Assembly (NCBI GenBank): GCA_015478785.1
Contig: JADMKO010000038.1
Coordinates: forward strand, 1 to 36,884
Direction: 5' to 3'
DNA length: 36,884 nucleotides
Source: Chryseobacterium sp.
GTDB lineage: Bacteria; Bacteroidota; Bacteroidia; Flavobacteriales; Weeksellaceae
Part shown: piece after piece, positions 1-9,301 of the stretch
Layout of the letters: every line of letters starts with the position of its first letter
Position numbering within the stretch: position 1 is the first letter of the stretch
Made by a program: the position numbers and the translations under genes
The notes under the pieces: model-generated
What the model was told of the DNA's origin: nothing
What the model saw: the letters and a program-made list of their open reading frames with translations, nothing else
The model's database searches: none

Positions 1-795
1 ACCGGACAGTTTGAAAGAACATTGGTAATTGCCGATGAAGGAAGTTACGTTTCCTATCTGGAAGGTTGTACAGCACCTGCAAGAGACGAAAACCAACTGC
101 ACGCAGCCGTTGTGGAACTGATTGCAATGGACGGTGCCGAAATAAAATATTCTACAGTTCAGAACTGGTTTCCCGGCGACAGCGAAGGGAAAGGCGGGGT
201 TTATAACTTCGTGACCAAAAGAGGTATATGTGAAAGAAACGCAAAAATTTCCTGGACTCAAGTGGAAACAGGATCTGCGGTAACCTGGAAATATCCAAGT
301 TGTATTCTGAAAGGCGATAATTCAATTGGAGAATTTTATTCCATCGCGGTAACCAATAATCATCAGTATGCAGACACCGGAACCAAAATGATTCACATCG
401 GGAAAAATACCCGTTCCACCATTATTTCCAAAGGAATTTCTGCCGGAAAATCCAATAATTCTTACCGCGGATTGGTAAAAGTAATGCCGACGGCGAAAGG
501 TGCAAGAAATTTTTCACAATGCGACTCGCTTCTGATGGGAAATGAATGTGGTGCACACACTTTTCCTTATATCGAAATAAAAGATCCGACAGCACAGTTG
601 GAACATGAAGCCACCACATCTAAAATTGGTGAAGACCAGATTTTCTATTGCAACCAACGCGGAATTGATACCGAAAAAGCCATCGCACTTATTGTAAATG
701 GCTTTAGTAAAGAAGTTCTGAATAAACTGCCAATGGAGTTTGCCATCGAAGCTCAAAAATTGCTGGAAATTTCTCTGGAAGGTTCAGTAGGATAA
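1..795 (+). CDS. sufB: Fe-S cluster assembly protein SufB, C-terminal part (5' end outside window)
   Basis: Frame open from base 1 ([42 protein letters not shown]...); typical SufB motifs, followed by sufC and sufD. Confidence 0.96.
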   Translation, partial: TGQFERTLVIADEGSYVSYLEGCTAPARDENQLHAAVVELIAMDGAEIKYSTVQNWFPGDSEGKGGVYNFVTKRGICERNAKISWTQVETGSAVTWKYPSCILKGDNSIGEFYSIAVTNNHQYADTGTKMIHIGKNTRSTIISKGISAGKSNNSYRGLVKVMPTAKGARNFSQCDSLLMGNECGAHTFPYIEIKDPTAQLEHEATTSKIGEDQIFYCNQRGIDTEKAIALIVNGFSKEVLNKLPMEFAIEAQKLLEISLEGSVG

Positions 796-910
796 ATTTA
801 AATACGTAAAAACGGTATTACTTTGATAAGCGAAGCGGCTTTGTGTTCCCTGAAAACAACACGAAATTTTAAAAACCCTTTGTTTATCCTTGAGATAAAA
901 AATAAAAACA

Positions 911-1654
911 ATGCTTAAAATCAACAACCTACACGCTCAAATCGAAGAAGGCGTAGAAATTTTAAAAGGAATTAATCTTGAAATAAAACCCGGCGAAGTA
1001 CACGCCATCATGGGCCCGAACGGTGCCGGAAAATCCACGCTTTCTTCTGTGATTGCAGGGAAAGAAGATTACGAAGTTACCCAAGGAGAAATTATTTTTG
1101 AAGGCGAAAACATTGTGGAAGATGCTCCGGAAGAAAGGGCACATAAAGGGCTTTTTCTTTCGTTTCAGTATCCCGTGGAAATTCCGGGCGTTACTGTTAC
1201 CAATTTTATAAAAGCCGCCATTAACGAAAACAGAAAAGCAAAAGGCCTTTCCGATATGCCTGCGAAAGAGCTTTTGGCATTGGTGCGAGAAAATGCTGAA
1301 AAATTGAGTATCAGAAAAGATTTTCTAGGACGTTCCCTCAATGAAGGATTTTCAGGAGGTGAAAAAAAGAGAAATGAAATCTTTCAAATGCTAATGCTGA
1401 ATCCCAAATTGGCGATGTTGGATGAAACGGATTCCGGACTGGACATTGATGCATTAAGAATTGTAGCCGATGGTGTAAATTCTTTCCGGAATGAAGGAAA
1501 CGCCGTGTTGCTCATCACCCATTATCAAAGACTTCTGGATTATATTAAGCCCGATTATGTACACGTGCTGGCAGATGGGAAAATCATCAAAACGGGAGAT
1601 AAATCTCTGGCTCTGGAACTGGAAGAAAAAGGGTACGATTGGCTTTTGAATTAA
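911..1654 (+). CDS. sufC: Fe-S cluster assembly ATPase SufC
   Basis: Walker A GPNGAGKSTL, signature-like FSGGEKKRNEIFQ, LDETDSGLD; between sufB and sufD. Confidence 0.97.
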   Translation: MLKINNLHAQIEEGVEILKGINLEIKPGEVHAIMGPNGAGKSTLSSVIAGKEDYEVTQGEIIFEGENIVEDAPEERAHKGLFLSFQYPVEIPGVTVTNFIKAAINENRKAKGLSDMPAKELLALVRENAEKLSIRKDFLGRSLNEGFSGGEKKRNEIFQMLMLNPKLAMLDETDSGLDIDALRIVADGVNSFRNEGNAVLLITHYQRLLDYIKPDYVHVLADGKIIKTGDKSLALELEEKGYDWLLN

Positions 1655-1715
1655 TGGCAACTTGAATTATTTCAAAATAAAGTTGGCTTAAATATTAAAA
1701 AGAGGATATAACGAA

Positions 1716-3020
1716 ATGTTGAACGAACAAATTATAAACAATCATCATACTTTTTTGAAAACCCTGGAACACAGTTTCCTGGACGGCGAAAGAATATCTG
1801 CCCTCCAAAAATTTGCGGAAATGGGTTTTCCTACCAAAAAAGATGAAGAATATAAATACACTTCCCTGAAAGAAATTACCGAAAAACAATATAATTTCTT
1901 TCCTTCTGAAGAACATACCATAACGCAGGAACAACTGGACGAACTGCATCTGGGAGAGGAAAACTTTGAATGGATCACGTTTGTTAACGGAAAATTGCGC
2001 AAGGATTTGTCCAATATTTCTATAGAAAATGTGGAACTGCTTTCTTTTCGGCATGCGCTGAACAGCCCTGTTCACAGAGAAGTTTTTGATCAATATTATA
2101 ATAAAATTTCTCAAAAAGATCTCGCTTTCACACAGTTGAACATGGCGTACGCCAACACCGGATTTTTCATGAAAGTACCAAAAAATGTAGTGATCGAAAA
2201 ACCGATTCACATTTTTTATATTTCTCAGAATCAGGACGGAAATACAATTTACAACACCCGAAATCTGCTTATTGTAGAAGAAGGTGCTAAGGTGGAAATC
2301 ATTGAAAGCCATCATAATTTTGATGAAAGTTTCGTATTCACCAATTCTGTTACTGAAATTTTCACTTATCCAAATGCTAAATCAGACTGGCATAAAGTGC
2401 AGAACGACAGCGATACTTCTTTTCTTGTAGATCATACTTTTGCGCATCAGGAAAAAGACAGCCTTACTACGGTTAATACTTTTTCTTTCGGCGGAAAACT
2501 GGTAAGAAACAACCTCGATTTTATCCAGAATGGTTCCAATATCAATTCCTTCATGAACGGAATTACGATTATTGGAAATCAGCAATTGGTGGATCATCAC
2601 ACGGCTGTTCATCATAATCAGCCTCATTGTGAGAGCTATCAGAACTATAAAGGAATTTTCAAAGATTCTTCGAAAGGGGTTTTCAATGGGAAAATATTTG
2701 TAAATAAAATTGCCCAGAAAACCAATGCTTATCAGCAGAATAACAACATTCTTCTCAATGAAGGAGCCAGCATTGATACCAAACCTCAACTTGAAATTTT
2801 CGCAGATGATGTGAAATGTTCCCACGGTTGTACGGTGGGACAACTGAATAAAGAAGCAATGTTTTATTTCCGGACAAGAGGAATTTCCGAAAAGGAAGCG
2901 CAGGCTTTGTTGCTATACGCTTTCGCCAATGATGCGATGCAGAATATTGATATTGAGCCGCTGCGAATAAAAATCTCCAAACTTCTTGCAGAAAAACTGG
3001 AAGTCAGTATGGAATTTTAA
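1716..3020 (+). CDS. sufD: Fe-S cluster assembly protein SufD
   Basis: SufD C-terminal signature (CSHGCTVGQLNKEAMFYFRTRGISEKEAQALLLYAFANDAM); operon position. Confidence 0.95.
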   Translation: MLNEQIINNHHTFLKTLEHSFLDGERISALQKFAEMGFPTKKDEEYKYTSLKEITEKQYNFFPSEEHTITQEQLDELHLGEENFEWITFVNGKLRKDLSNISIENVELLSFRHALNSPVHREVFDQYYNKISQKDLAFTQLNMAYANTGFFMKVPKNVVIEKPIHIFYISQNQDGNTIYNTRNLLIVEEGAKVEIIESHHNFDESFVFTNSVTEIFTYPNAKSDWHKVQNDSDTSFLVDHTFAHQEKDSLTTVNTFSFGGKLVRNNLDFIQNGSNINSFMNGITIIGNQQLVDHHTAVHHNQPHCESYQNYKGIFKDSSKGVFNGKIFVNKIAQKTNAYQQNNNILLNEGASIDTKPQLEIFADDVKCSHGCTVGQLNKEAMFYFRTRGISEKEAQALLLYAFANDAMQNIDIEPLRIKISKLLAEKLEVSMEF

Positions 3021-3032
3021 AATAATAAGAAC

Positions 3033-3063
3033 GCCCGTTTCAGCATTGAAGCGGGTTTTTTTA
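3033..3063. terminator. Bidirectional intrinsic terminator between convergent sufD and DUF3078 gene
   Basis: Hairpin CCCGTTTC-AGCATT-GAAGCGGG (one G:T) followed by TTTTTTT; the T tract reaches the stop codon of the convergent gene. Confidence 0.75.
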
Positions 3064-4176
3064 CGGGACAACATAAGGTTTTATTGCTTTTTTCTTACTT
3101 TCGGCTTCTTTTTTCACACCCAGATTATATGAGAATCCAATACCGAGTGTTTGTTTTCTTTGCAAAGCCCGGATCTGATCATGATCGTAACTTAAATCCA
3201 ACGTGACCAGTGTGGAAATAAATTTATTGAATCTCAGTGTTAATGCACCTTTGTAAGCAATGTCAACTCTTTCAGCATGTTCGACATAATTGCTGAATAA
3301 ATTCACCTGATTGTCAAACACAATATCTTTATAAATTTTCAAACGGTAAATAACGTTCAGCATCGCTCCCAGTTCTTGTCGGAAAGATTGGCCGTCTCTC
3401 TCTAAACCGTATTTTCCTGCTTTCTGAAGCATAGGATCCATAACAAAAGTAAATTTTCCGTTCACAGGCCTGAAGATCACCTGAAAATTTTCGTTCGGAT
3501 TGTATGAAAGCCCGACACCCGCATTCACATAACCGGGCGCTAAAAAATTAGAAATTCTGTCGTAATAAGAAGGCTCGGGAGTTTCGGTATAATTGAATCC
3601 CGGAGCAAATTGCGAAACGAATTTGAATCCTGAAGAAATATAGAAATTTTTTCCTACGTCGTATCCGTAGTTCAGCGCGAGATTAATATAATCTTCCGTT
3701 TTCCGGCTTGCCTGGCCTTCCGAAGCGATCCATCCGTATTTCAATTCGAGAATATTTTCCAGAAAATGTTTCTTATTCCGATAGCTCAAATTGTAATTTA
3801 TTTTGCCTAGAACTCCAATATTATTAATTCCGCCGGAATACCAATTGGAAAAAGAAGCCTGATTGAACACTACATTATTCTGCCCGTGGAAATACCATTT
3901 TTTTGATTCCTTAAAATGATTGAGACTGAACGGCGTAATGGGAAGTTCCTGCGATGGTTCCGGCAACTGAATGGTCGAAGGAAGAAAAATAGTATCCTGA
4001 AATTTTGTCGGAACATCCTCTATTGCAGGTTTGGCGAGACTGTCAAGGTTTAGTGAAACGGCTTTCCAGCGTTGGTGATTAATGGAATCCAGAATCTCAC
4101 GGTTTGTTTTTTCATCTTGAGAAAAAATGTACACTGAAACTACAGAAAATAATACTAAAAAAATCCTTTTCATCAT
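3061..4176 (-). CDS. DUF3078 domain-containing predicted outer-membrane beta-barrel protein
   Basis: Signal peptide; WYFHGQNNVVFNQASFSNWYSGGINNIGVLGKINYNLSYR core and repeated beta-strand pattern. Confidence 0.85.
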   Translation of the reverse strand: MMKRIFLVLFSVVSVYIFSQDEKTNREILDSINHQRWKAVSLNLDSLAKPAIEDVPTKFQDTIFLPSTIQLPEPSQELPITPFSLNHFKESKKWYFHGQNNVVFNQASFSNWYSGGINNIGVLGKINYNLSYRNKKHFLENILELKYGWIASEGQASRKTEDYINLALNYGYDVGKNFYISSGFKFVSQFAPGFNYTETPEPSYYDRISNFLAPGYVNAGVGLSYNPNENFQVIFRPVNGKFTFVMDPMLQKAGKYGLERDGQSFRQELGAMLNVIYRLKIYKDIVFDNQVNLFSNYVEHAERVDIAYKGALTLRFNKFISTLVTLDLSYDHDQIRALQRKQTLGIGFSYNLGVKKEAESKKKAIKPYVVP

Positions 4177-4336
4177 GCTGATCTAAAACTTTTGCAAAAA
4201 TAAGGCTTATGATTGAAATGATTTTCCCCAAATACAAATACCGAACATTTTGTCTGAGAAACTCATTTTTAATTCAAATTTATTCGCCAAATTTACCTTA
4301 TTAATGGTTTGGCTTCTGTTTTGAAAAACTACCGCT

Positions 4337-5110
4337 ATGCAGAAATACCAGATTTCCCCGAAAGCCGTCTTGTATCCGCTTCTCATGATTGCTATGATGT
4401 GGACAACCTACTACTTTCAGGTTCATGGATTTTTTGGGAATTGTGCCGGAGCGATTATTCCGCTGGTTCCTGCAGGGTTAAAGGGTGTCATTTTTTCCCC
4501 TTTTTTGCATGGTGATATGGGTCATTTGGTGGCAAATTCTTTTCCAATCGCAGTGCTGATGTTCCTGTTGTTTCAGTTTTATCCGGTTTTTGCCAACAGA
4601 ATTTTTATTTTCGGGTGGTTGTTCACAGGCCTTCTGGTTTGGCTGCTTCCGCCGATTGATATTTTTACAGGGCAATATATGTATACCTGTACCATCGGTG
4701 CCAGCGGCGTGGTGTACGTTCTGGCTTTTTTTCTTTTTTTCAGTGGCGTATTTCAGTGGAATATGAAACTGCTCACGGTTTCCCTTTTGGTAGCCATGTA
4801 TTACGGGAGTTTGATATGGGGAGTTTTGCCGGAAGAGTTATTTTCCACACTCGATGAACCCAGTAAAATTTCCTGGCAATCTCATCTTTCGGGTGCCGTT
4901 ATCGGTACTGCTCTGGCATTTTTCTTTAAAAACAAAGGCGAGAAGAAAAGGAAGTTTATTTGGGAGTTTCCCAATTATTACAATGAAAAAGATGATGAAT
5001 TGTGGATGCAGTACCGCGAAAAACATCCCGATGATTTTGAAGATTCTTCACCCAGAAAGAAAGATGAAGTTTGGGAACGTCTTGAAGAACTGAGAAAAAA
5101 AGACGAATAA
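4337..5110 (+). CDS. Rhomboid family intramembrane serine protease
   Basis: HGDMGHLVANSFP, GASG serine motif, C-terminal TM histidine (SWQSHLSGAVIG), multiple TM helices. Confidence 0.9.
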   Translation: MQKYQISPKAVLYPLLMIAMMWTTYYFQVHGFFGNCAGAIIPLVPAGLKGVIFSPFLHGDMGHLVANSFPIAVLMFLLFQFYPVFANRIFIFGWLFTGLLVWLLPPIDIFTGQYMYTCTIGASGVVYVLAFFLFFSGVFQWNMKLLTVSLLVAMYYGSLIWGVLPEELFSTLDEPSKISWQSHLSGAVIGTALAFFFKNKGEKKRKFIWEFPNYYNEKDDELWMQYREKHPDDFEDSSPRKKDEVWERLEELRKKDE

Positions 5111-5139
5111 TTTTCTATCTTTGGATAAATTAGCTTTCC

Positions 5140-6252
5140 ATGTTTACTGATGAACATCTCTATTCCATTGCGTTAAGAAAATGCAGCCAAATCGGTGATA
5201 TTAATTTTTATAAACTCGTGAGTGCAGTGGGTTCTGCGAAGGAAGTGTGGGGATTCCCAAAAAAAGATCTTGCTGCTATTATAGGAATTGGTGCTAAGAC
5301 GATCTACGATATTGGAAATGCTGAATCTATCGAATTTGCAGAAAACGAACTTAAATTTTGTGAAGAACAGCAGATCAAAATCAATCTCCGGCATCTTGGA
5401 GATCTTCCAAATTTACTTAATGAGTGCGAAGATGCGCCTGCCATTTTATATCAGAAAGGAGAATTTAATAAAAAACTTACTCCGCTGAGCATCGTAGGGA
5501 CACGAAATGTGACCCATTATGGAAAGAAGTTTCTTGAAGATTTCTTTGAAGAAATAAAAGACAGCCAACTCACATCAATAAGTGGTCTTGCTTTGGGTGT
5601 AGACACAGAAGTTCATCAGCAGTCATTGAAGCACAATATTCCTACAATTGCGGTACTTGCACATGGCTTTCATACGCTTTATCCTTCGAGAAATAAGAAA
5701 ATGTCTGAAAAAATTCTGGAACAAAACGGCGTTCTGCTTTCGGAATTTAATTCGTCACAGAAACCGGATAGAGAAAATTTTATTCAACGAAACAGAATTA
5801 TCGCCGGTCTTTCGGAAGCTACCGTGGTTGTGGAAACTGCTTTCGGAGGCGGTTCAGTCAGCACAGCAAATTTTGCTAACAATTACAACCGGGAAGTGTA
5901 CGCATTGCCAGGAAAAATTACCGACAAATATAGCCAGGGATGCAATCAGCTTATTGCTCAGAATAAAGCAAGAACAATTTCATCTATCAAAGATCTGATT
6001 GAGGAGTTAGATATTGATAAGCCAAAATCTAAAGTCGGAGAGCTTTTTCCCTATTCAGATATCAAGGCAATGCTTTCGGAAAAGCAGCAGAAAATTTATG
6101 ATATTTTGCAAAAATATGATTCACCTGTTGCTCTGGATGATATTGCTGAGCAATCCGGTTTTCCTTCACACAAGGCACTCCCTGTTTTATTAGAACTTGA
6201 ACTTTCCGGTTTCATCAAAACTTTTTCAGGGAAACAGTTTCAAATTTCGTGA
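5140..6252 (+). CDS. dprA: DNA-processing protein DprA
   Basis: LSIVGTRNVTHYGK, SGLALGVDTEVHQQSL, NRIIAGLSEATVVVE, C-terminal winged-helix-like domain. Confidence 0.95.
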   Translation: MFTDEHLYSIALRKCSQIGDINFYKLVSAVGSAKEVWGFPKKDLAAIIGIGAKTIYDIGNAESIEFAENELKFCEEQQIKINLRHLGDLPNLLNECEDAPAILYQKGEFNKKLTPLSIVGTRNVTHYGKKFLEDFFEEIKDSQLTSISGLALGVDTEVHQQSLKHNIPTIAVLAHGFHTLYPSRNKKMSEKILEQNGVLLSEFNSSQKPDRENFIQRNRIIAGLSEATVVVETAFGGGSVSTANFANNYNREVYALPGKITDKYSQGCNQLIAQNKARTISSIKDLIEELDIDKPKSKVGELFPYSDIKAMLSEKQQKIYDILQKYDSPVALDDIAEQSGFPSHKALPVLLELELSGFIKTFSGKQFQIS

Positions 6253-6380
6253 TGGTTTTATAATAAATCACTGTTTTGTGAGGAATATTTTGTTTTTAAT
6301 AATCTTATCGACTTTTTTGTGAATAAATACGAATAATCCCCCTAAAATTATTAAATATTCAATAAAAAGAAAAATAATCC

Positions 6381-6410
6381 TTGGAAGTCTTGAAAAAAAA
6401 ACTAAATTTG
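6381..6410 (+). promoter_or_regulatory. Bacteroidota-type promoter for gdhA
   Basis: TTG (6381-6383) - N19 - TAAATTTG (6403-6410), 22 nt before the ATG; matches TTG-N17-23-TAnnTTTG. Confidence 0.7.
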
Positions 6411-6432
6411 TTGTAATCAACAACATCCACCT

Positions 6433-7791
6433 ATGGAAGATTATAACATAGATCAAAAAATTCAGGATTTTATCGCCCAAGTAGAAGCGAAAAATCCTAA
6501 CGAGCCTGAATTTCTACAAGCTGTAAAAGAAGTCGCTATTACCGTGATTCCGTTCATAGAAAGCCGAAAAGACTATCAGGGCATGAAGCTCCTAGAAAGA
6601 ATGGCGGAAGCAGAAAGGATAATAATTTTCCGTGTTCCATGGGTAGATGACAAAGGCGAGATTCATGTCAACCGCGGTTTCAGAATTCAGATGAATTCTG
6701 CAATCGGGCCTTATAAAGGGGGAATCCGTTTTCATCCTACGGTGAATCTTTCCGTTTTGAAATTTTTAGCTTTTGAGCAGGTTTTTAAAAACTCTCTTAC
6801 GACACTTCCGATGGGAGGTGGAAAAGGAGGTTCGGATTTTGATCCTCAAGGAAAATCGGATATGGAAGTTATGAGGTTTTGTCAGGCATTTATGACGGAA
6901 CTATGTAAGCATATAGGCCCGGAAACAGACGTTCCGGCTGGAGACATTGGAGTAGGTGCAAGAGAAATCGGCTATTTATTCGGACAATACAAAAAAGTAA
7001 GAAATGAATTCTCCGGAGTACTCACAGGCAAAGGGCTTGCTTATGGCGGATCATTAATTCGTCCTGAAGCAACCGGCTATGGCGTAGTTTATTTTTGTGA
7101 ACAAATGCTGAGCACAATCAACGAAAAAATAGAAGGTAAAGTGTTCGCTGTTTCCGGTTTTGGGAATGTAGCGTGGGGAGTTATTAAAAAAGTAAACGAA
7201 TTGGGCGGGAAAGTGGTTACCATTTCCGGGCCTGATGGTTTTATTTATGATGAAACAGGAATTAGCGGCGAAAAAGTAGATTATTTATTGGAACTTAGAT
7301 CTTCTGGCAACAATAGAGCTGAAGATTATATCAAAAAATATCCTGAAGCAAAATTTTTTGCCGGCAGAAGGCCTTGGGAAATAAAATGCGACGTGGCCAT
7401 TCCTGCAGCTACGCAAAATGAACTCGACCTTGAAGATGCCGAAAAACTTGTTAAAAATGGATTGATTTGCATTACCGAAGCAGCAAATATGCCGTCGAAT
7501 TTAGATGCGATCAATTATTTCCTTGAAAATAAAGTTCTTTTCAGTCCTGGTAAAGCTTCTAACGCAGGCGGTGTAGCCACTTCCGGCCTTGAAATGACTC
7601 AGAATTCTATTCGTTTAAACTGGACTTCCGAGGAAGTGGATGCCAGATTAAAAGAAATCATGGTAGGAATTCACAAGGCTTGCAGAAATTATGGCAAAGA
7701 AGAAGATGGCTATGTGAATTACGTAAAAGGAGCTAACATCGCCGGATTTGTAAAAGTAGCTGAAGCGATGCTGGCACAAGGTGTCGTTTAA
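6433..7791 (+). CDS. gdhA: NADP-type glutamate dehydrogenase
   Basis: RGFRIQMNSAIGPYKGGIRFHPTVNLSVLKFLAFEQVFKNSLTTLPMGGGKGGSDFDP; PEATGYGVVYF. Confidence 0.97.
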   Translation: MEDYNIDQKIQDFIAQVEAKNPNEPEFLQAVKEVAITVIPFIESRKDYQGMKLLERMAEAERIIIFRVPWVDDKGEIHVNRGFRIQMNSAIGPYKGGIRFHPTVNLSVLKFLAFEQVFKNSLTTLPMGGGKGGSDFDPQGKSDMEVMRFCQAFMTELCKHIGPETDVPAGDIGVGAREIGYLFGQYKKVRNEFSGVLTGKGLAYGGSLIRPEATGYGVVYFCEQMLSTINEKIEGKVFAVSGFGNVAWGVIKKVNELGGKVVTISGPDGFIYDETGISGEKVDYLLELRSSGNNRAEDYIKKYPEAKFFAGRRPWEIKCDVAIPAATQNELDLEDAEKLVKNGLICITEAANMPSNLDAINYFLENKVLFSPGKASNAGGVATSGLEMTQNSIRLNWTSEEVDARLKEIMVGIHKACRNYGKEEDGYVNYVKGANIAGFVKVAEAMLAQGVV

Positions 7792-7821
7792 AAATAACTC
7801 CAGATTTATTTCTGTTTTAAT

Positions 7822-7855
7822 GAAAAAAAATGCCTCGATATCGGAGGCATTTTTA
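7822..7855. terminator. Intrinsic terminator between convergent gdhA and nuclease gene
   Basis: AAAAAAAATGCCTC-GATATC-GGAGGCATTTTT; stem flanked by A and T tracts, usable from both strands. Confidence 0.85.
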
Positions 7856-7872
7856 TGTTATGATTTAATCTA

Positions 7873-9072
7873 TTATTGGGCTTGTCGTTGTACAATGACA
7901 AACGCAGGAAAGTGGTCGCTATATCCACCTGTAAAGGTATCGCCGCTCCAAGAGCGGAAAGGATATCCTTTGAAATTTCCTTGTTTAGTAATCAGGTAGC
8001 GTGGCGCATACACTTCTGTTTTGTATACAGAATATTCTTTTCCAACAGTATCGGAAATCAAATTTTGAGAGACAATAATCTGATCAAATAAATTCGGGGC
8101 ATCCCGATAAGCCAGAGAAGCAACGCCTCTTTTATAAAGTGGATACATTAAATTAAGATAAGGTTTTTCCGGGCTTAAATCTTTTGGAGTGTAAGCCGCT
8201 TGCAGGTGATCTTTCAAACTGCCGCTCACCGGATCATCGTTGAAATCTCCCATGGCAAACAGTTTTGTATTTGGGTTTTTAGAAAGAATTTCATCCATTT
8301 CTTTTTTCAGAACAACGGCTGCTGCATTTCTTTTCGGTGCAGAAGCTGCTTCACCACCACTTCTGGAAGGCCAGTGGTTTACAAAAAATGCCACTCTTTC
8401 ATTATCCAGATAGCCGATCACCACCAGAATATCTCGTGTGTAGGATCTTTTTCCGTCGGAATTAAAAATAGGAACTTCCTTTTTATAAGATGAGGTTGGG
8501 GTGAATCTTCTTTTCTGGTAAATAAGCCCGACATCTACGCCACGGTAATCGTAAGAATTGTAATGAATAATACCGTAATCGTGTCTTGCAAGAGACGGTT
8601 GCTTGATAAGGTCTTCAATCACCTGGCGGTTTTCCACTTCAAGAAGTCCTACAACGGCCGGAGCAGTATTGGTATATTGTACTCCTAATTCTGAAATAAC
8701 GCGGGCAGAATTCTCGAGTTTTTTCTTATAAACACTCGTGTTGTAATTTTTTGCGCTTTTGGGAGTAAACTCTTCAGACTGGCCTTGGCGTCTGACCACT
8801 TTTTTGCCAATCAGAGCTTCATTATTCCATGGCCCGAAATATTCTTCCGTAACTTCTAAAAAAGGAATAGAATCCACAGGGATGCTTCGGTGAAATGCAG
8901 AATTAGTGATGCTTTTGGTGCCGTCTATATAATCCGCAGACTGTATAGTGTCCCAAAGATTTTCAACATTCATAAAGCCGATAGTGGCTACTTTCCGCAG
9001 TTGACGGTCTTGGGAAAAACCCATGAAAAAAACAGAAAGCGATAGTACAATAAATAATTTTTTCATTTTCAT
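7873..9072 (-). CDS. Secreted endonuclease/exonuclease/phosphatase-fold protein
   Basis: Signal peptide; FMNVENLWD, LLEVENRQVI, NHWPSRSGG, GDFNDDP, SDHFP motifs. Confidence 0.93.
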   Translation of the reverse strand: MKMKKLFIVLSLSVFFMGFSQDRQLRKVATIGFMNVENLWDTIQSADYIDGTKSITNSAFHRSIPVDSIPFLEVTEEYFGPWNNEALIGKKVVRRQGQSEEFTPKSAKNYNTSVYKKKLENSARVISELGVQYTNTAPAVVGLLEVENRQVIEDLIKQPSLARHDYGIIHYNSYDYRGVDVGLIYQKRRFTPTSSYKKEVPIFNSDGKRSYTRDILVVIGYLDNERVAFFVNHWPSRSGGEAASAPKRNAAAVVLKKEMDEILSKNPNTKLFAMGDFNDDPVSGSLKDHLQAAYTPKDLSPEKPYLNLMYPLYKRGVASLAYRDAPNLFDQIIVSQNLISDTVGKEYSVYKTEVYAPRYLITKQGNFKGYPFRSWSGDTFTGGYSDHFPAFVIVQRQAQ

Positions 9073-9086
9073 TAAATATTCTTTTG

Positions 9087-9116
9087 CAAAAGTAATTCAA
9101 ATTTAAATAAGCGCAA
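9087..9116 (-). promoter_or_regulatory. Bacteroidota-type promoter for the secreted nuclease/phosphatase gene
   Basis: Minus strand TTG (9116-9114) - N19 - TACTTTTG (9094-9087), 14 nt upstream of the start codon. Confidence 0.65.
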
Positions 9117-9301
9117 TTTTAATAATTAGTAATTTTATAGGACAGAAAATATAATCAATCTGGTCTTAGATGCTGATCAATATCACATGTTAAAAATAAT
9201 TAACTCAAAAAGATAAAATATTTAGAAATAAGGCGTAAATTTGTGCCCCACCTTTAAATAGCTGGAAATTAGCATATAAAAGCAACTAAATTATAAAACT
9301 T

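Noticed and set aside
1656-1687. Weak inverted repeat CAACTT...AAGTTG between sufC and sufD
   Set aside because: Short, AT-rich, competing inner hairpin and no T tract; not distinguishable from chance.
1695-2843. Long antisense ORFs (206 aa and 153 aa, minus strand) opposite sufD
   Set aside because: Entirely inside a well-supported sufD reading frame; compositions rich in F/I/N reflect complement of coding DNA, no recognisable motifs.
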